From positions 62,001 to 126,000 of the forward strand of contig VGBR01000006.1 of NCBI GenBank assembly GCA_016870355.1: 64,000 nucleotides of DNA. The letters are read 5' to 3'. Shown piece by piece: positions 27,242 through 34,417 of this stretch. Each line of letters starts with the position of its first letter. Within the stretch, counting starts at the first letter, position 1. The stretch comes from Actinomycetota bacterium. Lineage in GTDB: Bacteria > Actinomycetota > Acidimicrobiia > IMCC26256 > PALSA-555. The notes beneath the pieces were generated by a model. That model was not told where the DNA came from. It did no database searches and saw only the letters and a program-made list of their open reading frames with translations. The position numbers and the translations under genes are program-made.

Positions 27242-28374
27242 CCAGGGCCTGGGAGCGGCTGTCGACGAGCCGCTTCGTCCGCGAAGACCTGCGCGCCGCC
27301 GCGCTGCCATGGCTCCTGGCCCGAGTGGTGGTGCTCGTCTCGTTCTGGGTGTCGCAACACGTCGATGAGAAGGTGCTGCGGGGTCGGCACTTCAATGTGC
27401 CCGACCTCGGCCTCTTCATCTACGACGGCGCGTGGTACCGCAGCATCGCCGAGCAGGGGTACACCGAGCTTCCCCGTCAAGGGTTGCGCTTCTTTCCGTT
27501 GTATCCGCTGCTCGGGCGTGGGCTCGGTGAAGTGTTCGCCGGCCACGTGGATGTCGCGCTCGTCGCGATCAGCGCCATCGCTGCGTTGGTGCTCGGTGCG
27601 CTGGTGCACCGCCTTGTGGTGAACGAGACCGGCGACGAGCGCACGGCGGGGCGGGCGGCCTGGCTGGTGGCTCTCTTCCCGGCCGCGTTGTCGTTCACGC
27701 TGGCGTACGCCGAGCCGCTCTTCATGGTGATGGCAGTCGGCATGTTCCTTGCGCTGCGATCGCAGCGTTGGGTCCCGGTCGCGGCACTCGGGGTGATGGC
27801 GGGGCTGACGCGACCAGTCGGTCTCCTGCTGGTGGTGCCGGCGGCGATCGAAGTGGCACGGGGATGGCGCGAGAGCGCACTGGCCGATCGGATCCGCCGC
27901 CTGGCAGCCGTCGTGGCGCCCGGAGTCGGGACCGCCATCTACCTCGCCTGGGTGGGCATCGAGTACGACGACCCGTTGCTTGCGTTCTCGGTGCAGAGCC
28001 GGGCGGACCTGCGCGGCCCAACGGTCGATCCGTTCACTCATGTCGTGAACGCGATCGGTGACCTCTTCGATGGCGATCGCTTCGGCGCCGGCTTGCACCT
28101 GGTGTGGTTCGTGGTCTTCGCCGCGCTCGTGGTCGTGCTCGCGCGACGGCTTTCCGCGTCATACGCCGCGTACGGCGCGGTGACGTTGGTGCTCGCACTC
28201 ACCGCCTCCAACATCAGCTCGTTCGATCGCTACGCGTACAGCACGTTCGTGTTCGCGATCGGTGCGGCGATCGTCACCGCTCGTGCCGAGATCGAGCGCG
28301 GGGTGCTCGTCGTCGCGACAGCAGGTCTGAGCGCGTATGCCGTGCTCTCGTTCTTTGAGCTCTACGTGCCGTAG
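27238..28374 (+). CDS. PIG-V-like membrane mannosyltransferase
   Basis: A 378-residue multi-pass protein with about nine hydrophobic helices. The first outer loop contains YDGAWYRSIAEQGYTELP, the W/YDG-x-WY-x-x-I-A-x-x-GY motif of the GPI mannosyltransferase 2 (PIG-V) family, followed by LRFFPLYPLLGR. Bacterial members are GT-C enzymes that use polyprenyl-phosphate mannose for lipid or protein mannosylation. ATG 27238 overlaps the preceding stop by four bases, so it works with the GT39 enzyme. The sugar and acceptor cannot be read from the sequence. Confidence 0.8.
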   Translation: MTRAWERLSTSRFVREDLRAAALPWLLARVVVLVSFWVSQHVDEKVLRGRHFNVPDLGLFIYDGAWYRSIAEQGYTELPRQGLRFFPLYPLLGRGLGEVFAGHVDVALVAISAIAALVLGALVHRLVVNETGDERTAGRAAWLVALFPAALSFTLAYAEPLFMVMAVGMFLALRSQRWVPVAALGVMAGLTRPVGLLLVVPAAIEVARGWRESALADRIRRLAAVVAPGVGTAIYLAWVGIEYDDPLLAFSVQSRADLRGPTVDPFTHVVNAIGDLFDGDRFGAGLHLVWFVVFAALVVVLARRLSASYAAYGAVTLVLALTASNISSFDRYAYSTFVFAIGAAIVTARAEIERGVLVVATAGLSAYAVLSFFELYVP

Positions 28375-28385
28375 CTTGCGGTCGC

Positions 28386-28391
28386 TAGTCT
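28386..28391 (+). promoter_or_regulatory. -10 box (TAGTCT) for the O-methyltransferase gene
   Basis: TAGTCT ends eight bases before ATG 28400 in the 25-base gap after the mannosyltransferase gene. There is no Shine-Dalgarno sequence. Confidence 0.45.
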
Positions 28392-28399
28392 GCGGCGCC

Positions 28400-29062
28400 A
28401 TGGCTGATCCGAAGTCGTTCTTCCTCTCGCCCGAGATCCACCAGTACCTCGTCGCGCACGGCACCGAGCCCGACGAGGTCCAGCGCTGGCTCATGGAAGA
28501 GACCATCGCCAAGGTGCCTGATCTGTCGATCATGCAGATCTCGCCCGAGCAAGGATCGTTCATGACCCTGTTCACCCAGGTCGTCGGCACGAAGCGGGCA
28601 GTCGAGGTGGGCACCTTCACCGGCTACTCGTCGCTGTGCATCGCCCGCGGCATGCCGCCCGGAGGCCGCCTCCTCTGCTGTGACGTCAGCGAGGAGTGGA
28701 CGTCGATCGCCCGCGAGGCATGGAAGCGCGCCGGTGTCGACGACCGCATCGAGCTCGTGATCGCGCCCGCGATCGAGACGCTGCGCGCGCTGCCCAAAGA
28801 CGACCTGATCGACCTCGCGTTCATCGACGCCGACAAGGAGAGCTACGCCGCGTACTACGAGGAGCTCGTGACCCGGCTTCGGCCGAACGGGGTGATCCTG
28901 GTCGACAACGTGCTGTGGGGTGGCGGTGTGGTCGATCCCAAGCTCGCCGACGCCAGCACGAAGGCCATCCGGGCCTTCAACGACATGGTCGTAGCCGACG
29001 ACCGCGTCGACACGGCGATGATCCCGCTCGGCGACGGATTGACCCTGCTCCGCAAGCGGTAA
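28400..29062 (+). CDS. Caffeoyl-CoA-type O-methyltransferase
   Basis: A 220-residue metal-dependent O-methyltransferase (Methyltransf_3). Motif I is AVEVGTFTGYSSLCIARGMPP (in part, about 63-82), then LLCCDVSEEW, and the metal site LAFIDADKESYAAYYEELV and VILVDNVLWGGGVVDP. It would methylate a catechol-like hydroxyl with SAM and a divalent ion. Bacterial homologues are often general catechol methyltransferases. ATG 28400 is chosen over the longer frame from 28337 because it matches the family N-terminus and follows the -10 box. Confidence 0.87.
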   Translation: MADPKSFFLSPEIHQYLVAHGTEPDEVQRWLMEETIAKVPDLSIMQISPEQGSFMTLFTQVVGTKRAVEVGTFTGYSSLCIARGMPPGGRLLCCDVSEEWTSIAREAWKRAGVDDRIELVIAPAIETLRALPKDDLIDLAFIDADKESYAAYYEELVTRLRPNGVILVDNVLWGGGVVDPKLADASTKAIRAFNDMVVADDRVDTAMIPLGDGLTLLRKR

Positions 29063-29179
29063 GCGCGCCGGCCCCGTCGGCGTCAGGATGGTGGACACCG
29101 ACGAGAGGAGACGAAGCGGAGCGCTGGTCGGATGACCGGGGCGCGCAGCGGAGTCGACCCAAGGAGGAGGGGAGCCGAC

Positions 29180-29650
29180 ATGGCCAGGGATTGGGAACAG
29201 CAGCTCAAGGACACGTTCCAACCGCACGGGCGAGCCGATCGAAGCGGTCGGCCTCCTGCAGCCAGCGGGAACGATGGGATCGTTCGGCTTCGGCCGCATC
29301 AGCCTGTTGGCCGCGATGGTCAAGAACAAGGGCGTCAACGAGCGCGCGGGCGGACTCGCGCAGGCTGGCGTGTTCTCGAGCACGAAGCTCGCGGCGATCG
29401 TCATCACCGCGAACAAGGTGCATGCGTTCCGGACCAAGCAGAAGGGCTACAGCTGGAAGGTCCAGGACGAGCTCGCCACGTGGGACCGCAACAACGTGAA
29501 GTTCTCGACGGAGCAGAAGAAGATCACGATCAAGATCGATCTCGACGTGCTCTCGACGTGCTCTCGACCGGCGACCACTACGAGCTCGAAGCCATCACCG
29601 CCGGCACGAAGGGCTTCCACGACCCGTTCCTCGCGGCGATCGCGAGCTAG
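29180..29650 (+). pseudogene. Frameshifted small gene (two compensating shifts)
   Basis: A strong ribosome-binding site (AAGGAGGAGG, 29161-29170) precedes ATG 29180. The frame begins MARDWEQQLKDTFQPH, then the homologous-looking sequence continues in the +1 frame near 29225-29231 (TGEPIEAVGLLQPAGTMG to IKIDLDVLST). It returns to the first frame at an exact 11-base tandem duplication, CTCGACGTGCT at 29541-29551 and 29552-29562. Deleting one copy restores DVLSTGDHYELEAITAG in the middle frame. The intact product would be about 155 residues, soluble, with beta-rich AAIVITANKVHAFRTKQKGYS; no family is recognised. Sequencing error is possible for the first shift, but the clean duplication argues for real decay. 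Confidence 0.65.
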
Positions 29651-29689
29651 CTGCCCTCAAAGCCGGCGGACGCGACCTGTGCGCGGACA

Positions 29690-29718
29690 TCAGGGCCGTT
29701 GCCGACGGCTGGCCCTGA
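29690..29718. terminator. Bidirectional terminator-like hairpin
   Basis: TCAGGGCC (29690-29697) and GGCCCTGA (29711-29718) form a perfect 8-bp stem with a 13-base loop. It lies in the 96-base gap between the convergent pseudogene and MBL-fold gene. No U tract follows on either side, which is common for high-GC terminators. Confidence 0.5.
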
Positions 29719-29746
29719 ACGTCGGGTTTCGGGCCCCAGGGTGCTG

Positions 29747-31168
29747 TCAGCTGGTTGGAGCGGGGTCCTTTGGGGCCATCTGCTCGGACATGCGGTCGAT
29801 GACCGAGCCGCGGCCGCCGAGGATGCTGCGCGCGGAGCTCCAGAGCTCCGCGCGGCGGCGCCACGCCACCGCGACCATGCGCGGGCGCATGAGCCGGCGC
29901 ACCGGCAGGTAGCCGAGCTCCCAGAACAGCAGCACCGACCAGAACGCGAGGTCCGTGCCGGTGCCGTCTCGCTTCAGCTCGGTGTGGAACCGCATCGAGA
30001 TGTGCACGTAGTGGACGATCAGGTTGTCGATCCCGTCGACCATCACGCCCGGCGCCACCTTGATGATGCTGGCGACGTCGACGGGCGCGGTCGCCGATCG
30101 CCAGACCTTCCGGCGTCGGACGTCCATCACCCAGTACGGCTCCGCGTCGCCGTCGACGAAGAACGCGAGCGGCTTGCGGATCACGAAGCGAGCGGCGAGG
30201 CGCGGAACCGCGCGTGAGAACCGCAGGAAGAAGTCGGAGAACGACTCGAACGTGAGCGTTCGCTCCGACTCCTCGTGGAGCGAGCGCGTGATCGCTGGCG
30301 CGGCGAGATCCGCGCACTCGTCGAGGTACTTCTCGCGGTCGGTGTACCAGTCGAAGTCGGCGCGCTCGAAGCCGCTCGTGCTGTCCCACGTGTCACCCGG
30401 CGCCATCGTGATCGCCTCGGTGCCCGACGTTGGTGAGGCGGCACGGTACGCCTCGACGACCTCGACCGGCGTGACGATGTGCTCGTTGCAATGGCGGCTC
30501 TCGGGGTGCAGGAAGCCGACCATGCTGGCGAACGGCACCGCGAAGCGCGGCTTGAGCTCGTCGACGGTCCCGATGAAGTCCGTGAAGTAGGTCTGGCGCG
30601 ACACGAGCTCGAGGTCCTTGGGGTCATCGGCCTCGTAGCAGTTCGGGTAGCCCTGCGCGAAGGAATGGCTCTTGAGCACGAGGTCCGGCTCACCCATCTG
30701 CTTCACGACCTTCTGCAGCGGACGGCCGCGGATCTTGCAGTCGTTGAAGTCGATGACAGTGTGGTCGCCATCAGCCACGACGAACAGCGTGTCGTCGAAG
30801 CCGTACTGGTAGGAGGCGACACGCACGTCCGGCGCGAGCGTGGTCACGCGCCCGTGCTTCAGCTCGGTGACGTCCTTGAAGCCGAGGCGCCGGAACTCAC
30901 CGACCATGAAGTCGACGCCGAAGCGCGGCACGAGCACCTTCGTCGCTGGATCGAGCTTCCGGATCGTGGGGTAGTGGAAGTGATCGAAGTGATCGTGGGT
31001 GACGTAGAGGTAGTCGGGCCGTAACCAGGCCGGGTCGATGTCGCCCATCGGCGGGTAGTGCCACCAGGAGCGCCAATAGCACGAGCCGGAGAACCACGGG
31101 TCGACGAGGATCGTCGGACCGCTGGTCTCGAAGAACACCGAGCTGTGACCGATCACCGTGCACCGCAT
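29747..31168 (-). CDS. MBL-fold metallohydrolase with C-terminal extension
   Basis: A 473-residue protein. Residues 1-230 form a metallo-beta-lactamase fold: IGHSSVFFETSGPTILVDPWF, the metal motif THDHFDHFHYPTI (HxHxDH), and later histidines in VLKSHSFAQGYPN. The remaining 240 residues include FFLRFSRAVPRLAARFVIRKPLAFFVDGDAEPYWVMD and a short hydrophobic stretch. The layout resembles UlaG/CMP-NeuAc-hydroxylase-like MBL proteins that act on sugar or lipid phosphates, but substrate is unknown. ATG 31168 follows TAGACT by nine bases. It lies downstream of an aldolase and a 2-hydroxyacid dehydrogenase in the same direction. Confidence 0.8.
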   Translation of the reverse strand: MRCTVIGHSSVFFETSGPTILVDPWFSGSCYWRSWWHYPPMGDIDPAWLRPDYLYVTHDHFDHFHYPTIRKLDPATKVLVPRFGVDFMVGEFRRLGFKDVTELKHGRVTTLAPDVRVASYQYGFDDTLFVVADGDHTVIDFNDCKIRGRPLQKVVKQMGEPDLVLKSHSFAQGYPNCYEADDPKDLELVSRQTYFTDFIGTVDELKPRFAVPFASMVGFLHPESRHCNEHIVTPVEVVEAYRAASPTSGTEAITMAPGDTWDSTSGFERADFDWYTDREKYLDECADLAAPAITRSLHEESERTLTFESFSDFFLRFSRAVPRLAARFVIRKPLAFFVDGDAEPYWVMDVRRRKVWRSATAPVDVASIIKVAPGVMVDGIDNLIVHYVHISMRFHTELKRDGTGTDLAFWSVLLFWELGYLPVRRLMRPRMVAVAWRRRAELWSSARSILGGRGSVIDRMSEQMAPKDPAPTS

Positions 31169-31177
31169 GGTCAGGGG

Positions 31178-31183
31178 AGTCTA
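31178..31183 (-). promoter_or_regulatory. -10 box (TAGACT) for the MBL-fold gene
   Basis: On the minus strand TAGACT ends nine bases before ATG 31168, within the 28-base gap after the aldolase gene. Confidence 0.4.
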
Positions 31184-31196
31184 TTGAGGGTGCGGC

Positions 31197-31862
31197 TCAG
31201 AACTTCCCGGTGCGCCCGTAGCGGTAGTAGCCGGCGAACTGCTTGTTGATCTCCTCTGGGAGCGGTACGACCTCACCGAGCAGCTGCGCGCCCCAGATGA
31301 TCTCGGCGGTGCGCTCGACGAGGTGCGCGATGTGCAGCACGTCCTTGGGGTTCTTGCCGACGGCGAAGAGGCCGTGGTTGGCCATGAGCACAGCGGCCTT
31401 CTCACCGACGCGCTTGGCGATCTCGTCTGCGAGCTCATCGGTGCCGGTGGTCTTGTAGTCGGCGACCTCCACGTCACCACCCACGAACACGTCGAACTCC
31501 TCGATGACGGCCGGGATGGGCTTGCGGGTGAGGGCGAACATGGTGGCGAACTTGGCGTGGCAGTGCATCGTCGCGCCGACCTCGTCGTGCAGCCGGAGCG
31601 CACTCAGGTGTAGCGCCTTCTCGGTGGTCGGGCTGCGCTCGCCTTCGAGCACGTTGCCGTCGAGGTCACACACGACGAGGTCGTCGAGCGTCATCTCCAG
31701 GTAGTCGAGCGACGACGGCGTGAGCACCGCGTTCCCGTCCGGCAGCCGGGCCGCGCAGTTGCCCGCGGTGCCCTGCACGAGGTTGCTCGTGAGCATCTCC
31801 TTGGCGACCCAGAGCAGCTGCTCCTTGGTCTCCTGCGCGGTGAGCGCTTCTTGCTTTGCCAT
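31197..31862 (-). CDS. Class II aldolase/adducin-family protein
   Basis: A 221-residue zinc aldolase of the L-fuculose/L-ribulose-phosphate aldolase family. The phosphate loop is QGTAGNCAARLPDG, the catalytic acid region is SPTTEKALHLSALRLH, the zinc ligands are MHCHAKF (HxH) and a third His in MANHGLFAVG. These enzymes cleave or epimerise sugar phosphates between C2/C3 or C3/C4 in the cytoplasm. ATG 31862 overlaps the dehydrogenase stop codon by one base (TGATG), so the two are translationally coupled and probably act in one sugar-acid pathway. The open frame upstream is a shadow. Confidence 0.87.
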   Translation of the reverse strand: MAKQEALTAQETKEQLLWVAKEMLTSNLVQGTAGNCAARLPDGNAVLTPSSLDYLEMTLDDLVVCDLDGNVLEGERSPTTEKALHLSALRLHDEVGATMHCHAKFATMFALTRKPIPAVIEEFDVFVGGDVEVADYKTTGTDELADEIAKRVGEKAAVLMANHGLFAVGKNPKDVLHIAHLVERTAEIIWGAQLLGEVVPLPEEINKQFAGYYRYGRTGKF

Positions 31863-32839
31863 CAGGCGAGGATCTCCGGGTTCACGAGGTTGTCCGGCTT
31901 GCCGCCGCCGAGGAGCGTGGCGAGCCCGTCGGCGATCAGCTTCGAGTGGTTGGCCTCGGTGTCGTAGGTTGCGCCGCCGATGTGCGGGGTGAGCACCACG
32001 TTGGTCATCGCACACAACGGGTGATCCGGCGGCAGGTGCTCACCGATGAAATGGTCGAGTCCGGCACCGCCGAGGTGACCCGACTGGAGTGCGGCCACGA
32101 GTGCGTCGGTGTCGTGCAGCATCGCCCGGGCTGAGTTCACAAAGACTGCGCCATCCTTCATCTTGGCGAACTGCTCGGCGCCGATCATCCCCGTGGTCTC
32201 CGGCGTGACCATCGCGTGCATCGACACCACATCCGCTTCGGCGAGCAGGTCGTCGAGCGAGTGCGTGGCTTCAGAGTTGTACGGGTCGTAGGCGATCACC
32301 TTCATGCCGAGGCCTTCGAAGCGCCATTTCGTAGCCCGGCCGACGGCGCCGAGGCCGACGATCCCGGCTGTCCGACCGGCGAGCTGCCAGGCGCGGTAGC
32401 GCTGGTAGGGGATCGTGCCGTTGCGGTACGTCTCGTTTTCGCGGACGTCCTTGTCGCCCTGCACGATCCCGCGGTTCACGGCGAGCAGCAGCGCGATCGT
32501 CATCTCAGCGACCGCGTCAGCGTTGCGGCCCGGCGCCCGCAGCACCGGGATGCCCCTGGCGGTCGCCGCTTCCACGTCGACGTTGTTGGGGTCACCACGA
32601 CACGAGCCGATCGCGATCAGCGGTTGGTCGAGCACCGGCCCCTTCACCGAGTCGGACTCGACGATGAGGATGTCGGCGCCCTCGGCGGCGATGCGCTCGG
32701 CGAGCTGCTCCGACTTGTACATGCGCAACGGCTCTTGATCGATCCAAGGGTCGAGCACGACCTCGGCCAACCCGCGCAGAGTCTCGAGCCCCTCCCCACG
32801 AAATGGCGCCGTCACCAACGCCTTGTGCCTGTCAGCCAC
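31862..32839 (-). CDS. D-2-hydroxyacid dehydrogenase (phosphoglycerate-dehydrogenase-like)
   Basis: A 325-residue NAD-dependent enzyme of the SerA/GhrB family. The dinucleotide loop is AGIVGLGAVGRATKWRF (about 164), the catalytic Arg lies in NSARAMLHD, the acid in HFIGEHLPPDHPL and the base His in LTPHIGGAT. It would reduce a 2-keto acid or oxidise the matching 2-hydroxy acid. GTG 32839 is preferred to the more upstream GTG 32860, because a TAGGTT box lies eight bases before it and conserved sequence starts there. It heads the dehydrogenase-aldolase pair. Confidence 0.85.
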   Translation of the reverse strand: MADRHKALVTAPFRGEGLETLRGLAEVVLDPWIDQEPLRMYKSEQLAERIAAEGADILIVESDSVKGPVLDQPLIAIGSCRGDPNNVDVEAATARGIPVLRAPGRNADAVAEMTIALLLAVNRGIVQGDKDVRENETYRNGTIPYQRYRAWQLAGRTAGIVGLGAVGRATKWRFEGLGMKVIAYDPYNSEATHSLDDLLAEADVVSMHAMVTPETTGMIGAEQFAKMKDGAVFVNSARAMLHDTDALVAALQSGHLGGAGLDHFIGEHLPPDHPLCAMTNVVLTPHIGGATYDTEANHSKLIADGLATLLGGGKPDNLVNPEILA

Positions 32840-32847
32840 GACGGCGC

Positions 32848-32853
32848 AACCTA
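32848..32853 (-). promoter_or_regulatory. -10 box (TAGGTT), leaderless start of the dehydrogenase gene
   Basis: On the minus strand TAGGTT ends eight bases before GTG 32839. The covarying hairpin at 32867-32913 is just upstream of this promoter. Confidence 0.5.
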
Positions 32854-32866
32854 CTTCCACCCCAGG

Positions 32867-32913
32867 TTTTCGGCACGCTGAACAACACAGAGTTGGGTTG
32901 AACGTGCCGAAAG
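32867..32913. repeat. Structured hairpin element, member A
   Basis: TTTCGGCACG (32868-32877) pairs perfectly with CGTGCCGAAA (32903-32912). The 25-base interior holds a second hairpin, CAAC (32883-32886) with GTTG (32892-32895) around loop ACAGA, followed by GGTTG. The layout and the AGAG-N-TGGGTTG core match the element at 60478-60525, while the stem sequences differ by compensatory changes. It lies between the SRPBCC gene end and the dehydrogenase promoter. Confidence 0.6.
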
Positions 32914-32917
32914 ACCG

Positions 32918-33409
32918 TCATGTCGCGGGTTCTTCGACCAGGTCGGGGCGGAACTCGGGGTGGTCGGTGAGGTACTGCGACGCGGCGCGCATCGTCTCTT
33001 CGTTCTTCTTGTTGATGAACTTGTAGATGAAGCCCTCGAACCACTTGTACGGAGCCTTCGTGAGGTTGTATTTCTCGGTGAACGAGAACCTCGTTCGGTT
33101 CGGCGCGATCGGGTCGAGCCGGATGGTGCCGATCTGGTCGTTGCCCGGCTCGCGGGAGATCATCGTGTACGTGTAGCCCTGCTCGGGCACGACGTCGTGC
33201 ACGAGCTCGAGCGCCGAGCCCTCTCGCCCGAACGGCATCTTGTAGATGACGCGCCGCAATCGGCCGTTGTGGTGCTCGTCGCCCGGCCACAGCACGTCGA
33301 CGCGCTTCACCATCGGCGCGTACTCCGTCCACCGGTCGTAGTCCTGGAACAGCGCCCAGATGCGCGCGGGGGAGTGCGGGATCTCGAACGAGTACTGGTG
33401 CTCGCGCAT
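32918..33409 (-). CDS. SRPBCC (polyketide cyclase/START-like) protein
   Basis: A 163-residue helix-grip protein. The N-terminal strand and helix REHQYSFEIPHSPARIWALFQD (in part) and WTEYAPMVKRVDVLWPGDE are typical of Polyketide_cyc2, followed by TRFSFTEKYNLTKAPYKWFEGFIYK and a C-terminal helix. Members bind hydrophobic ligands or act as cyclases, and no catalytic residue is obvious. ATG 33409 is preceded by a G-run that could serve as a ribosome-binding site. It is divergent from the enoyl-CoA hydratase gene, and the operator-like palindrome at 33440 lies in the shared region, which hints at lipid-linked control. Confidence 0.8.
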   Translation of the reverse strand: MREHQYSFEIPHSPARIWALFQDYDRWTEYAPMVKRVDVLWPGDEHHNGRLRRVIYKMPFGREGSALELVHDVVPEQGYTYTMISREPGNDQIGTIRLDPIAPNRTRFSFTEKYNLTKAPYKWFEGFIYKFINKKNEETMRAASQYLTDHPEFRPDLVEEPAT

Positions 33410-33439
33410 CGCTCGACCCCCCCAAATTGGTGTTCGACG

Positions 33440-33461
33440 AACCTGACTATCGTGTCAGGTT
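33440..33461. promoter_or_regulatory. Operator-like palindrome over a -10 box
   Basis: AACCTGAC (33440-33447) and GTCAGGTT (33454-33461) are perfect inverted repeats separated by six bases, TATCGT, which is itself a TANNNT -10 box for the hydratase gene. A dimeric repressor (TetR or GntR type) bound here would block the promoter. No regulator gene is adjacent. Confidence 0.6.
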
Positions 33462-33489
33462 TCGCGGGAGCGCAGAGGGGGACGACGCG

Positions 33490-34299
33490 GTGGCGATCCA
33501 CTATGAGAAGGACGATGAGCACATCGTCCTCATCACCATTGACCGGCCGGAGGCGAAGAACTCGGCCGACATGGAGCACTTCAAGGTGCTCCGGGAGTCG
33601 TGGGAGCGCTTCGACGCCGACGAGGACGCGTGGGTCGCGATCATCACCGGCGTCGGCGATGCCTTCTTCACCGGCGCCGACCTGAAGAAGTACATCCCCG
33701 AGATCACGAAGATGCAGAAGCAGATCGCCAGTGCTGATGTCGCGGAGATCGACGGGTACCGCCTCGACGACGGCACGAAGGCCGTGCTGCGCGGCGCCAA
33801 GATCTGGAAGCCGATCATCGCCGCAGTCAACGGGTTTTGCACCGCCGGCGGCATGGAGATGCTCGGCGGCGTCGACATCCGGGTCGCCTGCCCCGAGGCG
33901 AAGTTCGCCGTGATGGAGCCCAAGCGCGGGCTCTTCGCCGGCGGCGGCACCACCGTCCGGCTGCCGCGCCAGATCCCGTTCCCGCAGGCGATGGAGTTCC
34001 TGCTCTGCGCCGACCTCATCGACGCGCAGCGCGCCTACGAGATGGGCTTCCTCAACGCGATCGTGCCGAGAGACCAGCTGCTCGACAAGGCGTACGAGTT
34101 CGCCCGGCGAATGACTGCCAACGCGCCACTTGCGGTGCGCGCGACCAAGCAGTCCGTGTGGGAGGGGCTGAGCCTCCCGCTCAAGGAGGCGTACAAGAAC
34201 GAGTCGGCGATCTCCTCGTACATCTTCCAGACCGAGGATGCCAAGGAAGGCCCGAAGGCGTTCGCCGAGAAGCGTCCGCCGAACTGGCAAGGCAAGTGA
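33490..34299 (+). CDS. Enoyl-CoA hydratase/isomerase family protein
   Basis: A 269-residue crotonase-fold enzyme for hydration or isomerisation of an enoyl-CoA in fatty- or organic-acid oxidation. The CoA pocket residues are IDRPEAKNSADMEHF, the oxyanion-hole loops are FFTGADLKKYI and NGFCTAGGMEMLGGVDI, and the catalytic-loop region is MEPKRGLFAGGGTTVRLPRQI. The usual second Glu is not evident at its normal place (AGGGTTV), so isomerase or other crotonase activity is possible. The frame opens at 33427, but GTG 33490 has GAGGGGG eight bases upstream and lies after the -10 box. It leads the beta-oxidation-type cluster to 38381. Confidence 0.83.
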   Translation: MAIHYEKDDEHIVLITIDRPEAKNSADMEHFKVLRESWERFDADEDAWVAIITGVGDAFFTGADLKKYIPEITKMQKQIASADVAEIDGYRLDDGTKAVLRGAKIWKPIIAAVNGFCTAGGMEMLGGVDIRVACPEAKFAVMEPKRGLFAGGGTTVRLPRQIPFPQAMEFLLCADLIDAQRAYEMGFLNAIVPRDQLLDKAYEFARRMTANAPLAVRATKQSVWEGLSLPLKEAYKNESAISSYIFQTEDAKEGPKAFAEKRPPNWQGK

Positions 34300-34319
34300 A
34301 GGCCGGCGGCGTGAGTCCG

Positions 34320-34417
34320 CACACGTGGAGCGAGCGACAGCGAGCGGAACACGCGGAGCGAACGGAGCGGATGGAGCGAGCGGTAGCGAGCGGAAGTAGC
34401 GCAGTGGAAGCGCAGCA
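34320..34417 (+). repeat. GAGCG-rich imperfect repeat before the thiolase-like gene
   Basis: About 98 bases of imperfect GAGCG/GCGGA units. The last roughly 45 bases plus the first 11 coding bases (ATGGTGATGGA) match the region 165-219. The element extends into both genes' start codons and is longer here, with extra units. Confidence 0.7.
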
